From the NCBI GenBank assembly GCA_033558025.1, contig JAUCEF010000008.1:1-64000 (forward strand): a stretch of 64,000 nucleotides of DNA, read 5' to 3'. This document shows positions 11,139 to 20,092 of this stretch, piece by piece. The number at the start of each line of letters is the position of its first letter. The stretch's first letter is position 1. The position numbers were made by a program, and so were the translations under genes. This DNA is from Phytophthora sp. 'mugwort'. Its lineage: Eukaryota > Oomycota > Peronosporomycetes > Peronosporales > Peronosporaceae. Under the pieces are notes generated by a model. It did not search any database. It had not been told where the DNA came from and worked only from the letters and a program-made list of their open reading frames with translations.

Positions 11139-11430
11139 GGCGTTGCCGGAGAACCGGCCGCAGACGAGTCTGACGTGGGCGCCCGTTTTGCCCGAGTGTG
11201 CAACATGAGCATTCAACACGAAAATATGAAGTCGGAGGCATCTTTTGCGACTAGTCCGTTTCGTCAGCAGTCCCAAGCAACGAAACGTCTATGCGTATGC
11301 CTGTCGAGCTACGTCAGTCCGTTTGCTGGCTATATGTGGAGAGCCCTGTCTGTACATACTGGGTGTCCTCCTGCCTCAGTTTTTGTTTTACCTGCACCAA
11401 CTGAAGAACCACGCGTGCCAAGATACGAAC

Positions 11431-13248
11431 ATGACTTCCATCACAGCACGACCCCGTCGGAATCCGAAAGGAAGCGTGGCAGAAAAAGAGGCGACATTGA
11501 CCACGGGCCTTGCTGTTGTCTTACGTGAACAGCCGCGGATTGCTGCTTTGCAGCATGTTGTGCACGCCCTGGACGACCTCATCGACGTATCGGGACAGTG
11601 GAGTATTGCTCGCGCTTGTGCGCTGGAAAGTCAAGATGCGAGCAGTGAAGACGGCGGTGCACGCCGACTGGTTGCTCGGAAGGTGGCGCGCCGACCACTT
11701 GCCGAGATGGACACCTTCTATCGCCATGCCCAACTTTCGTCCGGGTTGGTAAATGCTGCCTTGCGGGGGAATATGGAATTGGTGCGATGGCTGCTCGGGA
11801 ACATCGTGGTGGAGCGGTTTACTATTGACAGTCACAGTGGTATATTCAAGGCGGCCGAGGCTGCAGCAACAAATGGGCACCTGCATATTCTGGAGCAAGT
11901 GTTGGTACATGATAAGCGTGGTGTCTGCATCAAGCCAGCAATACTCTCCGCAGCTCACGGAAACAGTTTGATTACCTTGAAGTGGCTGTACAAGCGTTTG
12001 GTGCCCCCAGCTACTTTGAAGGACTGCGCGAGCTCATTGCTAGAAGCTGCTGCCGGGAACGGAAACATCAAAATCGCGTCTTGGGTCGTAAAGGTTGTGG
12101 GAGCAGATTGTCTGCGTCTATCAGTGGCGAGCGCTGCCCAAAGTGCAATTTCAGGAGGTCATCTTGAAATGATTAAGTATCTGGTTGATATCGCGTCGTC
12201 GATTGATGGGCCTCTCTGTTTGGATGGTGCTGCTGGAAAGGGATATCTCCAAGCAGTTCAGTGGGGGCTTGAACACGGCGGTGCGTGCACAACTCAGGCT
12301 ATGGACAGCGCAGCGAGTGAAGGCCATCTTGAGGTTGTGCGATGGCTGCATCGACATCGCACCGATGGATGCACGGTACTAGCGCTGGACAACGCGGCGA
12401 GCCATGGTCATCTGGACGTCGTTCATTGGTTACATGAGAACCGAGATGAGGGCTGTACAACCAAAGCGATGGATGGAGCAGCGAGCCACGGTCACTTAGA
12501 AGTAGTTAGATGGTTACACAGACACCGAGGTGAAGGTTGCACAACCGCCGCCATGAACGGAGCTGCTCGAGAAAACCATATTGACGTACTTCAATGGTTG
12601 CACGCACATCGTACCGAGGGATGCACACAAGAAGCAGTGGACGCAGCTGCCAACAACGGGAGTGTAGCAGTAATGCAATGGCTTATCGCCCATCATTCCG
12701 AAAATTGCGGCTTTTCACGCTCTGCGCTGCAGAACGCGGCCGCGAACGGCCAGCTAATCGCGATGCAGTGGCTATACAAGCAACAACATAGTGTAAGCGG
12801 TATGTCCGAGTGGATAGCATCTGAAGCAATGGATCATGCGGCGAGCGGTGGGCACCTGGACGTGGTGAAATGGCTTCACGAGCGTCGTCCTGAGCACGGG
12901 AGCTGTACGACTGCGGCACTCGACGGCGCAGCAACAAACGGCCACTTGGAAATGGTGGAATGGCTACATGCAAATCGCCGTGAAGGTGGCACTTATCGAG
13001 CGATGGATGGGGCAGCAGCCGGAGGGCACTTGGAGGTGATGATGTTCTTGTACTCCCACCGGTCAGACGGGTGCACATCGGACGCTGCAGTAAACGCTGC
13101 TCTGAACGAGCATGTGGAGGTCGTGCAATGGCTTCTTCAGCGCTACCCGCAGCAAGCCTGCCACGAGAAAGTCCGTAAGTTCGCGGCAAGGTATAACTTT
13201 TCGCTGCTGAACCAGGCCAACCGCATTCTCCCCGTCGGTGTGTACTAG
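11431..13248 (+). CDS. Ankyrin-like repeat protein, copy 2
   Basis: The frame is open from 11245, but I place the start at the ATG at 11431 (605 residues). The preceding 62 codons have no counterpart in the paralogues, and the family cap begins only after it (TTGLAVVLREQPRIAALQHV). The cap is more divergent than in copies 1 and 3. Repeats then follow to the end, most regular between about 12280 and 13090, with the same 28-residue unit (CTTKAMDGAASHGHLEVVRW). One unit near 12700-12800 is expanded. The C-terminus ends with LLQRYPQQAC and a short tail. There is no signal peptide or membrane segment. Position and likeness indicate origin with copy 1 by tandem duplication, followed by considerable divergence. 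Confidence 0.87.
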   Translation: MTSITARPRRNPKGSVAEKEATLTTGLAVVLREQPRIAALQHVVHALDDLIDVSGQWSIARACALESQDASSEDGGARRLVARKVARRPLAEMDTFYRHAQLSSGLVNAALRGNMELVRWLLGNIVVERFTIDSHSGIFKAAEAAATNGHLHILEQVLVHDKRGVCIKPAILSAAHGNSLITLKWLYKRLVPPATLKDCASSLLEAAAGNGNIKIASWVVKVVGADCLRLSVASAAQSAISGGHLEMIKYLVDIASSIDGPLCLDGAAGKGYLQAVQWGLEHGGACTTQAMDSAASEGHLEVVRWLHRHRTDGCTVLALDNAASHGHLDVVHWLHENRDEGCTTKAMDGAASHGHLEVVRWLHRHRGEGCTTAAMNGAARENHIDVLQWLHAHRTEGCTQEAVDAAANNGSVAVMQWLIAHHSENCGFSRSALQNAAANGQLIAMQWLYKQQHSVSGMSEWIASEAMDHAASGGHLDVVKWLHERRPEHGSCTTAALDGAATNGHLEMVEWLHANRREGGTYRAMDGAAAGGHLEVMMFLYSHRSDGCTSDAAVNAALNEHVEVVQWLLQRYPQQACHEKVRKFAARYNFSLLNQANRILPVGVY

Positions 13249-13361
13249 ACTTTCACAAGCCTTCTCAGGCATATTCTGCTAGTAACAAATCTAAATGCTG
13301 TATTGGATGAAACGATGAGGGGGTCGGTTGGTGGGAGCTTAGTAAGCTCCGAGTATTTAAG

Positions 13362-13685
13362 TTAGGGAATATATTCTGTCACGTGGCAAAAATAAATAAA
13401 TAAAATACTTTGGAGTATTCCAAGAATATAATTTACTGGATCACAAGGCATCTGTGTCGCGTGACGTGCAGCGACGTATTTCGAAACATTTTTCGTCCTT
13501 ATGCTTTCCTTCACTATGGATGCGTAGTTTGGGTAGGCGGGCTTGACGTGCTTCATCAAGTTGGTGTAGCCGTTGCCGTTGCCCGTCTGCTTTAAGTACT
13601 TCTCAAAGCAGTAGTTGCACTTGAAGCGGCCGTCTGGTTCGCACGTGAAGTACCCAGCGCAGACCTCTTGGTTCGTGTGCGCCAT
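13362..13685 (-). pseudogene. BED-like zinc finger fragment of a hAT-type transposase
   Basis: The minus-strand frame from the ATG at 13685 contains GRFKCNYCFEKYLKQTGNG, then GYTNLMKHVKPAYPNY. This is the layout of a BED-type finger at the N-terminus of hAT transposases (CxxC, then a TNLxxHxxxxHP-like segment). The second histidine expected around 'AHP' reads Tyr here. The frame then runs into unrelated sequence and ends at 13362. No DDE/RNase-H core or C-terminal dimerisation domain follows, so this is a truncated fragment. Bases 13689-14868 hold no other gene that I can support. Confidence 0.5.
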
Positions 13686-14868
13686 GGCAGATTGAAAGTG
13701 CGGAGAGACTGCTGAGACCGCAGCAAGCTTAGATTCGACTGGGAGCTGCAAACCCAGTCATTTTAAATGGCGGTGAGGTATTTGGGGAAAATCCAGTGGC
13801 AAAAAATAAATAAATGAAATGCTTGTATTTATTTATTTTGTATCAGTATTCTTTTTTCGGAGCCCTGGAGCTTACGCGGTCGTCTCGGCGAAGACCGGGT
13901 AGCCCGTATCGTACAACAACACTGTTTGCCAACCAAAACGGGCTGATCTCGGCGCGGTACGGATGCGCTCCACAAGGCCCGGCTTGGAGATTATTGCGGT
14001 AGCACGCTTGCGCTTGGCGACGGATGAGGAGGAGAGGAGACTTGTAGACGAGAGGATGAAAGTAAAAGTGAGATTAAGAGTTAGTGGAGTGCTAGCGGAG
14101 CCTTGTTGCCCACTAGAACATCGTATGTGATTGCCAAAACACAATATAACATAACATTTTGGTTATAAATTCTGAAGAGTCACCATGTACCATATCCTTT
14201 CAATATAAGGTATAGGAGATTTACGGTACTGGTAACAGTCTGTCGAGATGAAACCTCAACAGCCGCCCTGGCTCGGCAGCAAGGAAATTTAATTGGCTAA
14301 AGGAGTGCACATCTCTCTCTCTAGTGTATTCAATCAGCTTTCGAAAGTCCTGCCTCGAAACCTGTTTCTTGCGTTTTCTGACGCTCCTAGAGGGCCTACG
14401 GGCCATCGGAGGCCGGATTTGGAGTCTCCGCATTGGGAGCCTCAGCAGGAGCCGGCTTGGCGTGGCTTGCCAGGCCAAGTGCGTTCGGTAACGCTAATTG
14501 AGAAATGAGAAGGTTACCCAAAAACTTATTAACTTTCAGGTAATAGATTGTGACAGTTCAAGCCTCGTCACTTCGCCTCGATCTTTTGATGTGCAAATGG
14601 ATTGTCGATACCCAACCTGTATCTGGTCTGAATAGAGCAGTTGGAGCGTTTGGCAGGCCGTCGCGGTCTGCCGCGTGCTGCCTCATTCGAGTTGTAGACA
14701 GTTAGCACACAAGTGAGCGACGGTGTTCTTAAATACATTGGTTTTGCTTTACTGTTGAAGTGTTTCTTTGTCTAGTGCCTCTGTTTGGATTTCTAGCTTC
14801 TCTGTCGTGTAGCTGTGGTTGACTGAGGTTCTCTAAAAGCCTAACGGTTTGCGGCAGCCTCGACGATT

Positions 14869-15655
14869 ATGGCTCAGACAAAGCAGACTGCTCGAATTTC
14901 CATCGGAGGTAACGCTCCTCGTCGCCGTGCGGCTGCTGAGAGAATGTATCGGTTAGTGACTCACAAGTGGAAGGTGAGCCACATCAAGGATCACAAGACC
15001 GACTACAAGGCCAAGCATTGGTACTGCGTTGTCTGGAAGACGTACAAGTACGGCAAGCAGCCGCAGACTTGGGAACCACGAGCCAGTTTGCTTCAAAACG
15101 GCTTTGGCGACGCCTTGAAGATGGTCGACGCGTGGGTCGACACTGGCCGCAAGGAAGACTATCTCAAGCTCGTCGCTACCAACTACTCAGCCGTCGCTGG
15201 TGCCAATGCCGCTGGGACCTGCACCTTCAAGGCTCTGCAGCAGGCATGCAGCCTCCTGGGCAACAGCAAACTGGTGCCGGACGAGCAGATTGAACTGTTC
15301 TTGGCGGCTGCTAAAGAACGCAAGGCTGACGTTTCTCGCGGAGTTTCGTGGACAGTGTTCCGGGCGCTCGTGGCCCAGCTTAAGCGGGCCGGTTCTCGCC
15401 TTTCGGCTGGTGAGCTTGACAAGAATCACCATTGCTCTGGACACCGTGGTGTCGAGGCTATCATGCGTTTGGAGTTGGGTGACGGGGTTTGCTTCGTCGC
15501 GGCCTTAATTCGATGGCTGTCGGGCATGCATTTACGCTGAAGGTTGCTGGTAAGTGCGCACCGTGTACGACGGTAAGGTTCGGAAGAGTCTGTCGGCTTT
15601 CGGCGAGTGGATTGAGCGCGTCATGTTCGTGCGCAAGGTCCAGATCGAGGAATAA
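14869..15655 (+). pseudogene. Histone-H3-tail / chromodomain / probable cysteine-peptidase protein, frameshifted at 3' end
   Basis: The frame encodes 223 residues before a stop at 15540. Residues 2-19 copy the histone H3 N-terminal tail: 13 of the first 18 residues match, with Lys4, Arg8 and Ser10 kept and changes R2Q, K9I, T11I, K14N and K18R. Residues 34-92 look like a chromodomain (HWYCVVWKTYKYGKQPQTWEP). Residues 115-223 begin with GTCTFKALQQAC, resembling the active-site Cys region of papain-like peptidases. A +1 frame continues past the stop: a shift near 15510 and another near 15554 lead to a GHAFTLKV segment (His codon 15525-15527), which would supply the catalytic His, and to a final stop at 15653-15655. 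The copy is therefore probably broken just before the His. The three-part architecture is what I see; the peptidase call is inference. It is surrounded by transposon debris and could itself be element-borne. Confidence 0.7.
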
Positions 15656-15878
15656 GCTTTCAATATAATTGTGCAGCTTTGCTTCGTATTCACTTCACTC
15701 ATCAGTATTGTGTATTTGGCGGCTGTGTACCAGAGAAACCTCTGTGAGGGTAAAACCTTTCTGGATTGCAGTGAGTAAACCTTTCTACAAGGGAAAACCT
15801 CCTGCTATCATGTGACTCAACATGTAGTGAAGTGAAAAACTGTTGCTTTGTATTATTTCAATTACTGCAAAGCGATTC

Positions 15879-15897
15879 GAGAGAGAGAGAGAGAGAG
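15879..15897. repeat. (GA)n microsatellite
   Basis: About nine GA units, located between the chromodomain gene and a Copia remnant. Confidence 0.9.
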
Positions 15898-15914
15898 CAT
15901 GCCAAGCTTGCGTC

Positions 15915-16598
15915 CTAAAGCTCTAAACTGGTGCTTGCCTTAGTGAAGATATCGGCAACCATAGTTTTTGTGTTACAATACACGATGACGAATTCATGTT
16001 GCTCAACTTTCTCCTGAACAAAATGGTTACGAATGCCGATGTGTTTGGATCGAGCGTGAAGTTCGGGGTTGTTTGCTATCTTAATGCAACTTTGGATATC
16101 TTCCTTGATCGTGATCGGTTTGGTAGTCGCGAATCCAAGCTCTTTAAGTAGCAGTTTGAGGAATATCACTTCCTGCATGCAGTGACACAATCCGATGTAC
16201 TCGGCCTCCATGGTCGAGAGCACTACGGTATCGTGTTTTCTCGACAGCCACGATATCGGACTTCGATCGATCATTGTAATGTATCCACCGACAGAGCGTC
16301 TGGTGTCAGGACAGTTAGCGTAGTCCGAGTCTGTATAAGGTATAAGGTATAAGGTGTCGGCTAGGTTGTTTCGATCCACCGTCTTCGATCCGCCAAGTAG
16401 CAGGCCATAGTCTGTGGTACCAGATAGATGTTTAAGACCTCCGGTCACTGCATTCCAGTGCTCAGTACCTGGATTGGTGAGGTACTGACTTATATTTCGC
16501 ATGTAAAAGGCTAGATCTGGGCGGGTGCCGACCATAAGATACATGACACTGCCAACAACTTCTCGGTACGGTATGTCTTTCATTTTGATTCTTCTCAA
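15915..16598 (-). pseudogene. Ty1/Copia RT end and RNase H fragment
   Basis: An open minus frame of 227 codons holds the end of a Copia reverse transcriptase (YREVVGSVMYLMVGTRPDLA) and most of its RNase H: YTDSDYANCPDTRRSVGGY, LSTMEAEYIGL, and a final VADIFTKA. The RNase H acidic residues (D in TDSDYA, E in MEAEY) are kept. A triplet-repeat insertion (TATAAGG)n near 16335-16355 lengthens a loop. The upstream protease, integrase and RT YVDD region are absent, and no paired LTR was found, so the piece is 5'-truncated although its frame is open. Confidence 0.85.
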
Positions 16599-16736
16599 GT
16601 TGCGTCTGAGGTTGCATTGCTTTTGATAGCTTTATGATCGACGATACATAAAAGTGTTGACGAAACACCTCCTCGTGTAGGACTCTCACCATTCACGAAG
16701 CTTCTCACACCACCGCGTCTAAGCTTCCCCACGGCG

Positions 16737-18070
16737 ATGTCAAAGCAAACTGATCGGCAGCTCCTTCTCCATGAGATTATGGAGTTACTTGCAGTTTCGG
16801 CTTTGGAGGAGGACGACGAGGACATGCTGAGTGCGGAGGATAGTGACCAGAAAGATGAAAAACTCCTCTTTTCACAGATAAATGATGCTTCTGAACTTCT
16901 ACAACTTGTCCAGTTGTCTCGATATTTAGTGGGCAGGGAATGCGTGATTAAGAGCACCGTATTTTATTGCAGACGTGTTTCGGTATTCAATACCGAACTC
17001 ACGATTTCGTGTTACCAGAATGGACAGAAGCAGTTTCGAGCGTCTCGTCGGCGAGATTCAATTTAATCCGATATCTCACAACGACTCATATTGTCCACAA
17101 GCTCCAGTCTGGATGCAGCTTGTTGTAGCCCTTGATCGTTTTGCGAACTACGGCACTGGGGCATCTCTTAGTAGATCACAACGACTTTTTTGGGGTATCG
17201 GAAAAGGAACTGTAGACGACTATACGAATCGCATTGTGGTGGCCCTAATGATATATCAGCGCAATATGTCCGGTGGTTGAGCACAACAGAGCGGAGGCAA
17301 TAAGCTCGGCACATGCCGTCGATGGGATTTCGTGGTTTGTGGAATTTATTGACGGAACGACATTTTCGCTTTCTCAGATCCAGCAAAGGATGGCGAATGT
17401 TTTTTTTAGTTTTTACCGCAAGCAGCGGTACAATTCAATGGTCAAGTGGTGTGTGACTGGCGTCGCCGTATAATTGCCTTCTTGGGGATGCCTGGGTCCT
17501 GTTCAGACAGTACTATGTACCATTATTTGATGCTCTCTGAGTATTTACTTGCTGATTCGGCGTACCAGCGGATCTAACGCATAACACGATTAATCCTGCC
17601 AACAAGTCAAATGAGCGTGGTACGGATATTGTGGACTTTAACACTTGCCTCGCGCACGCTCGGGTAGTAAATGAAAATACCATCGGAGTTCTGAAAAACA
17701 GGTGGGGCCACTGAAGGAGTTGCGGACGCAGGTTATTGGTGAATTTACGATGTAGAGCATATTGATGTGGATGGCAGCTTGCGTTACGCTTCACAACATG
17801 CTTCTTGATTGTTGCGATGAGTGGGACGACTCCGATATTTCGTCAAGTGAAGATAAAGACGACAGCTTACTCGATAACTACGATTTCAACGACGAAGATC
17901 CATTCATCTTTCGAAGCACAGTTAAACAGCACGCCATTGCGATAGGACGTGAGCTAGGGGGAATATTGTGGCTGCGCTCTCAGGAAAGTGATATATATAT
18001 AACCGCTGTTTCCGGCTCAATACTTGTCGATGTGCTCCGCGTAAGTGACAGTTTCTTCCTCCGAGTATAA
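16737..18070 (+). pseudogene. PIF/Harbinger-type transposase, frameshifted
   Basis: The plus strand carries a decayed DDE_Tnp_4-like nuclease. The N-terminal acidic region starts at ATG 16737. After a shift near 16970 come MDRSSFERLVGEI and LVVALDRFANYGTGAS, then GIGKGTVDDYTNRIVVALM (to 17280). The core follows in other frames: FIDGTTFSLSQ near 17345 (first Asp), GMPGSCSDSTMYHY near 17490 (second Asp) and ENTIGVLKNRWG near 17680 (Glu). After another shift the C-terminal part (MAACVTLHNMLLDCCDEWDD) runs from 17768 into an acidic tail. All three catalytic acidic residues can be read, but at least four shifts or stops break the gene. Its convergent partner is the Myb-like gene at 18323-19423, the usual two-gene layout of Harbinger elements. 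Confidence 0.75.
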
Positions 18071-18322
18071 GTGTAATCACTCTACATAGGCATTGGCTGC
18101 AGTGTCGGTGAACAGTGGTCCCGACGATTTGGTTAAGAACAAGCGTTTCAGGTGCTGGGCAGGTTATAAAAATTCAGCTGACGTCGACCGTTAGTTAACT
18201 TGAAGAACCACCCCGAGCTAATACGGCTTTTGCATGACGGCGAGACGCTGGAAGCATTTATGTGTATGCATTGGTTAAGAAAAACGATAGCAAGAGTGCC
18301 CAACGCACCACATTTTATGCAG

Positions 18323-19423
18323 CTACCAAAACTTCTCCATGAACGTTTCAATTTCGGAGATCGACTTGCCCTGGCGAAGAAGCTCGAGCACCAATTCCTG
18401 TCTACGCCGAGCGCGGTGCTCCTCCTGTTCGCGCACGAGATGTTCAGCCTCTGCCTCGCGCTGAAATTTCTCTGCTGCTTGCTTTTCGTCCCACTGGCGC
18501 CGTTCTTCCTCCAATTTCTGCTTCAGATACTCCATTTTCGCTTCGGCATTCTGTGCATATGCTGTGGACAGATTCATTCGAGTTTCACGAGCGCTTGAAA
18601 AATCGGCTGTCTTGTTGGGTTTGCAATCGGATGTCTTCTGGCGTTTCGCTTGTCGCTGCAGCGGTGACCGCTTGCATTTCTGCGATGACCCTGCAGAGCG
18701 TTTTCCAGGTTTTGAAGTTGAAGTTCCTATGGATGTGTGGTTGTCGTGGTTCGGGTTGGTCGGTCTGTCGTGGTGCCACCTGGGTCTAGCCAACTTGCGA
18801 GGAAACCGCGCGTGCTACGAACGACGACGCGGAAAACGTGGGGTCTGGCGGTGTCATTGATGCAGCATGCCCCGACAAACGTGGTGAAGATGGCACGCTT
18901 GATAGCTGGGTTGGCGTCATAGTAGGAACCAGTGGCAGCATCTATGACTGCGCAGCAGGGACAAATGTCAACTCCTCGTTGCTCCAAACCTCTTTGCTGC
19001 GGTGGCTGAAGTTTTCAGCGTTTCGTCCTCAGAATCGTCGTTCAAACTACCATGGATGCTAGAGATGGCAGGAGATGACGGTATGCCAAGCTTAACAGTT
19101 GCTTACGGGGTGACGTTTGGCTTCACCCCGAAGAGGACCTTCATCCAACTAAAGTGAGGACACGTCCTCTCCAATTTCTCTGGGATAGACATCCCTTGTG
19201 CAAGTTGTTTCGTGGTAATACCAAGTCCCCTTTGAATATGATTCGCCCGCAGCGTCCGCTTGACCCGGCGCAAGTATGTTCGCCATCGCTGCTGCACGTT
19301 TCGACCGGTTAGCTTAAGCCGTCGTACAGCGGCATTGGTCGTGTGCCACGTTAGGTACCTGGCCAATGCTGTAAATACGTCCATCTTTTTTATCTTGGGT
19401 TTTTCCCCCACCTTCGTCTTCAC
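18323..19423 (-). pseudogene. Myb/SANT-like partner protein of a Harbinger element
   Basis: Minus strand. The first part (19423-19103) reads RLKLTGRNVQQRWRTYLRRV and GMSIPEKLERTCPHFSWMKV, typical of the Myb/SANT-like DNA-binding protein that accompanies Harbinger transposases. Its frame ends at a TAA that overlaps a possible GTAAGC splice donor, so an intron is possible. The second part (18793-18323, 156 codons) starts with Ser/Lys/Arg-rich sequence and ends in a long charged coiled coil (EERRQWDEKQAAEKF) and a closing LRQGKSISEIETFMEKF. The two parts are out of frame and separated by about 300 bases. I cannot tell whether splicing would join them. The gene converges with the transposase. Confidence 0.6.
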
Positions 19424-20092
19424 GCCGTGCCATGGGTCGCCTCAAAGTTCTCCTTTATTTCCATCCAGCTTACTATAACTCGATAGTCATCAACGACAAG
19501 TGAACATTCGTGGTTGAAATTCCGTCAGCCTCACCCTCTCTTTCATCAACGGCATTTTCCTCATCCAGTTCGTCCGCCAATAATTGCTCGTTTGTGCTTG
19601 TAAACTCATCTTCTGCAGCGGCAGTGTAGTTGCTGCGTCACCCGCACTCATGTTTTCCGTACTGGAATCCAGAAGTGAGCTCTACGGCGAAAGTGAGAGA
19701 GGGCGGGAATGAGGGAATTCGAACCTTGAACTTAGAAATGAGCGCTCATTTCTCAAACAAGCCACCTTCGGAGTTGGCTTGTTTTAAAAGTGAGCAGAAA
19801 AATATCGGAATTATGAGCAAAACAAATCGCCTGAAATGAGCACTGTTTTAATATGTTCGACTCCCCTAATTGTTTGAATAGTCAATTTAATCTCGCATAC
19901 TGAGATTTGTATTCCACGTTGAAGTAAGTGGGCGATCCTCCCATTTATTGTATACTGCACGGTATGTCCCTCATTCATGATGCCTGCGTTCGCTATTGCA
20001 CTGGCGGAAAATGATGTGGCCAGCGCATCGCGACAAAAATATCATCTCGTTACGAAGACCAATAACACCTCTGTTGGGGCGCCGATCAGAGC
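19424..20092. other. No gene seen; contains a 20-bp perfect palindrome
   Basis: I see no supported gene here. The notable site is the perfect 20-bp palindrome AGAAATGAGCGCTCATTTCT at 19734-19753. It is followed by a second short inverted repeat, CAAGCCA and TGGCTTG. It may mark the end of the neighbouring Harbinger element, but no matching partner end was found. Confidence 0.5.

Noticed and set aside
12683..13189. 168-codon minus-strand frame opposite ankyrin copy 2
   Set aside because: Antisense shadow of repeats; composition is the reverse complement of the ankyrin units.
13872..14478. Minus-strand frames rich in Ser/Leu/Arg
   Set aside because: Low complexity with no recognised motif; not strong enough for a gene.
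15551..15556. GTAAGT near 15550 considered as a splice donor in the H3-tail gene
   Set aside because: No fitting acceptor restores the frame; single-base shifts explain the continuation better.
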